Positions 62,974-64,000 of a stretch of DNA of 64,000 nucleotides are shown piece by piece. Below the pieces are notes generated by a model. It worked only from the letters and a program-made list of their open reading frames with translations. It searched no databases and was not told the DNA's origin. The position numbers and the translations under genes were made by a program. Source of the DNA: Hyphomicrobiales bacterium (GTDB taxonomy: Bacteria; Pseudomonadota; Alphaproteobacteria; Rhizobiales; Rhizobiaceae); contig UCHD01000009.1 in the NCBI GenBank assembly GCA_900472175.1, positions 124,001 to 188,000 of the forward strand. The letters are read 5' to 3'. The stretch's first letter is position 1; every line of letters begins with the position of its first letter.

Positions 62974-64000
62974 ATGACCAGTAAACTTTCCCGCAGACTG
63001 CTGAGCGCTACCGCCGCAGCCGCGATGACGTTGATTGCCGCGCCTTTTGCGACCGCACAGGCACAGGACGCTGCGGCAGCCAAGCCCAACATCCTTGTCA
63101 TCTTCGGCGACGATATCGGCCAGACCAATATTTCGGCCTACTCGATGGGCGTGCTTGGCTACAAGACACCGAACATCGACCGCATCGCTAAAGAAGGCAT
63201 GATTTTCACCGATTATTATGCCGAGAACAGCTGCACGGCTGGGCGCTCGACCTTCATCACGGGGCAGGTGTGCCTGCGAACCGGGTTGTGCAAAGTTGGT
63301 GCACCTGGTGCGCCAGTTGGCCTGCAAGCGGGCGACATCACCATCGCGCAGGCGTTGAAGCCGCTCGGTTATGCAACGGGGCAATTTGGCAAGAATCATC
63401 TTGGCGACAAGGACGAATATCTGCCGACCAATCACGGGTTCGATGAGTTCTTCGGAAACCTATACCATCTCAATGCCGAGGAAGAGCCGGAAGCGCCATA
63501 TTGGCCGAAGGACGATCCGGCTTTCCTGAAGGCTTATAATCCTCGTGGTGTCCTCAAGGCCTCCGCCGACGGCAAGATCGAGGACACCGGCGCGTTGACC
63601 AAAAAGCGCATGGAAACGATTGACGACGAGACGACCGCCGCCGCAATCGACTTCATCGAGCGGAAGGCGAAGGAAAAGAAGCCGTTCTTCACCTGGATGA
63701 ACACGACGCGCATGCACGCCTTCACCCACGTGCGTGAATCGATGCGCGGCCAAAGCGGCATGGTTGGTAACGACTATGCCGACGGCATGGTTGAGCATGA
63801 CGGCGATGTCGGCAAGCTCCTCAAGACACTGGACGACCTTGGCATCTCCGACAACACGATCGTCGTCTATACGACCGACAACGGCCCGAACCAATGGTCA
63901 TGGCCTGATGCGGCAACGACCCCGTTCCGCAGTGAAAAGGACACCAACTGGGAAGGTGCCTTCCGCGTGCCGGCCATGGTTCGCTGGCCGGGCAAGGTCA
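62974..64000 (+). CDS. Periplasmic arylsulfatase, N-terminal part (cut by window edge)
   Basis: First 342 codons of a formylglycine-dependent sulfatase; the stop lies beyond the window. A Sec signal (LLSATAAAAMTLIAAPFATA, cleavage near AQA) precedes PNILVIFGDDIGQTN with the metal-binding aspartates. The modified cysteine is Cys87 in SCTAGRSTFITGQ, a (C/S)-x-(P/A)-x-R motif. GKNHLGD and TTDNGPNQ supply further active-site residues. It would release sulfate from organic sulfate esters in the periplasm and requires a formylglycine-generating enzyme. GGGAG precedes the ATG. Confidence 0.88.
   Translation, partial: MTSKLSRRLLSATAAAAMTLIAAPFATAQAQDAAAAKPNILVIFGDDIGQTNISAYSMGVLGYKTPNIDRIAKEGMIFTDYYAENSCTAGRSTFITGQVCLRTGLCKVGAPGAPVGLQAGDITIAQALKPLGYATGQFGKNHLGDKDEYLPTNHGFDEFFGNLYHLNAEEEPEAPYWPKDDPAFLKAYNPRGVLKASADGKIEDTGALTKKRMETIDDETTAAAIDFIERKAKEKKPFFTWMNTTRMHAFTHVRESMRGQSGMVGNDYADGMVEHDGDVGKLLKTLDDLGISDNTIVVYTTDNGPNQWSWPDAATTPFRSEKDTNWEGAFRVPAMVRWPGKV

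Overview
The window reads as chromosomal DNA of a Rhizobiaceae bacterium (Rhizobium/Agrobacterium group). The evidence is the glycerol operon in the glpR-glpDSTPQUV order described for Rhizobium leguminosarum, an lpiA-acvB (atvA) acid-tolerance pair, an fds-type formate dehydrogenase, a RIME-like rhizobial intergenic palindrome, an alphaproteobacterial 5-aminolevulinate synthase, and high-GC coding with GGAG-type ribosome sites. No genus or species can be assigned. I saw no tRNA, rRNA, CRISPR array, integrase or transposase. Both ends of the window cut a gene (fdsA on the left, a sulfatase on the right).

Layout. 1-4.6 kb: NAD-dependent formate dehydrogenase fdsGBA with a LysR regulator and a short-chain dehydrogenase upstream, all on the minus strand. 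4.8-13.4 kb: glpR, glpD and a six-gene glycerol ABC importer (glpS, T, P, Q, U, V) with TTCG-based GlpR operator candidates and a strong final terminator. 13.5-20.9 kb: envelope and membrane genes, namely a rhizobial hypothetical protein, a four-helix protein with an HxHxxxxGW motif, a K+ channel with a C-terminal zinc ribbon, lpiA/mprF and acvB. 21-23.3 kb: a CheW and a soluble tandem-PAS chemoreceptor. 23.6-26.4 kb: arginase and ornithine aminotransferase with a divergent Lrp/AsnC regulator. 26.4-34.7 kb: tamB, tamA and a glycine-zipper lipoprotein. 35.1-38.9 kb: coxSLM (form II molybdenum hydroxylase). 39.1-43.6 kb: hemA behind an FNR/FixK box, a serine hydrolase, dxr and a META-MliC protein.

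43.7-58.1 kb is the most notable region. It combines two CUT2 (ribose-type) ABC importers with a DszA/NtaA-type flavin monooxygenase, two SfnB/DszC-type oxidoreductases and an FAD/NAD(P) protein. It reads as an organosulfur acquisition locus that uses sugar-type transporters. Four of its genes or operons, and the divergent region before a fifth, share an AT-rich CTATAGA/ATAG-N-CTAT element. In three promoters it lies about 25-30 bp upstream of the start codon. This is the best candidate in the window for an undescribed system.

58.2-64 kb: two small rhizobial proteins, a KefB-type antiporter with a cyclic-nucleotide-binding-type tail, a PLP enzyme of Cys/Met metabolism, a tiny lipoprotein and a periplasmic arylsulfatase. 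The last stretch extends the sulfur theme. Functional calls rest on motifs and gene order read by eye; no database search was possible.
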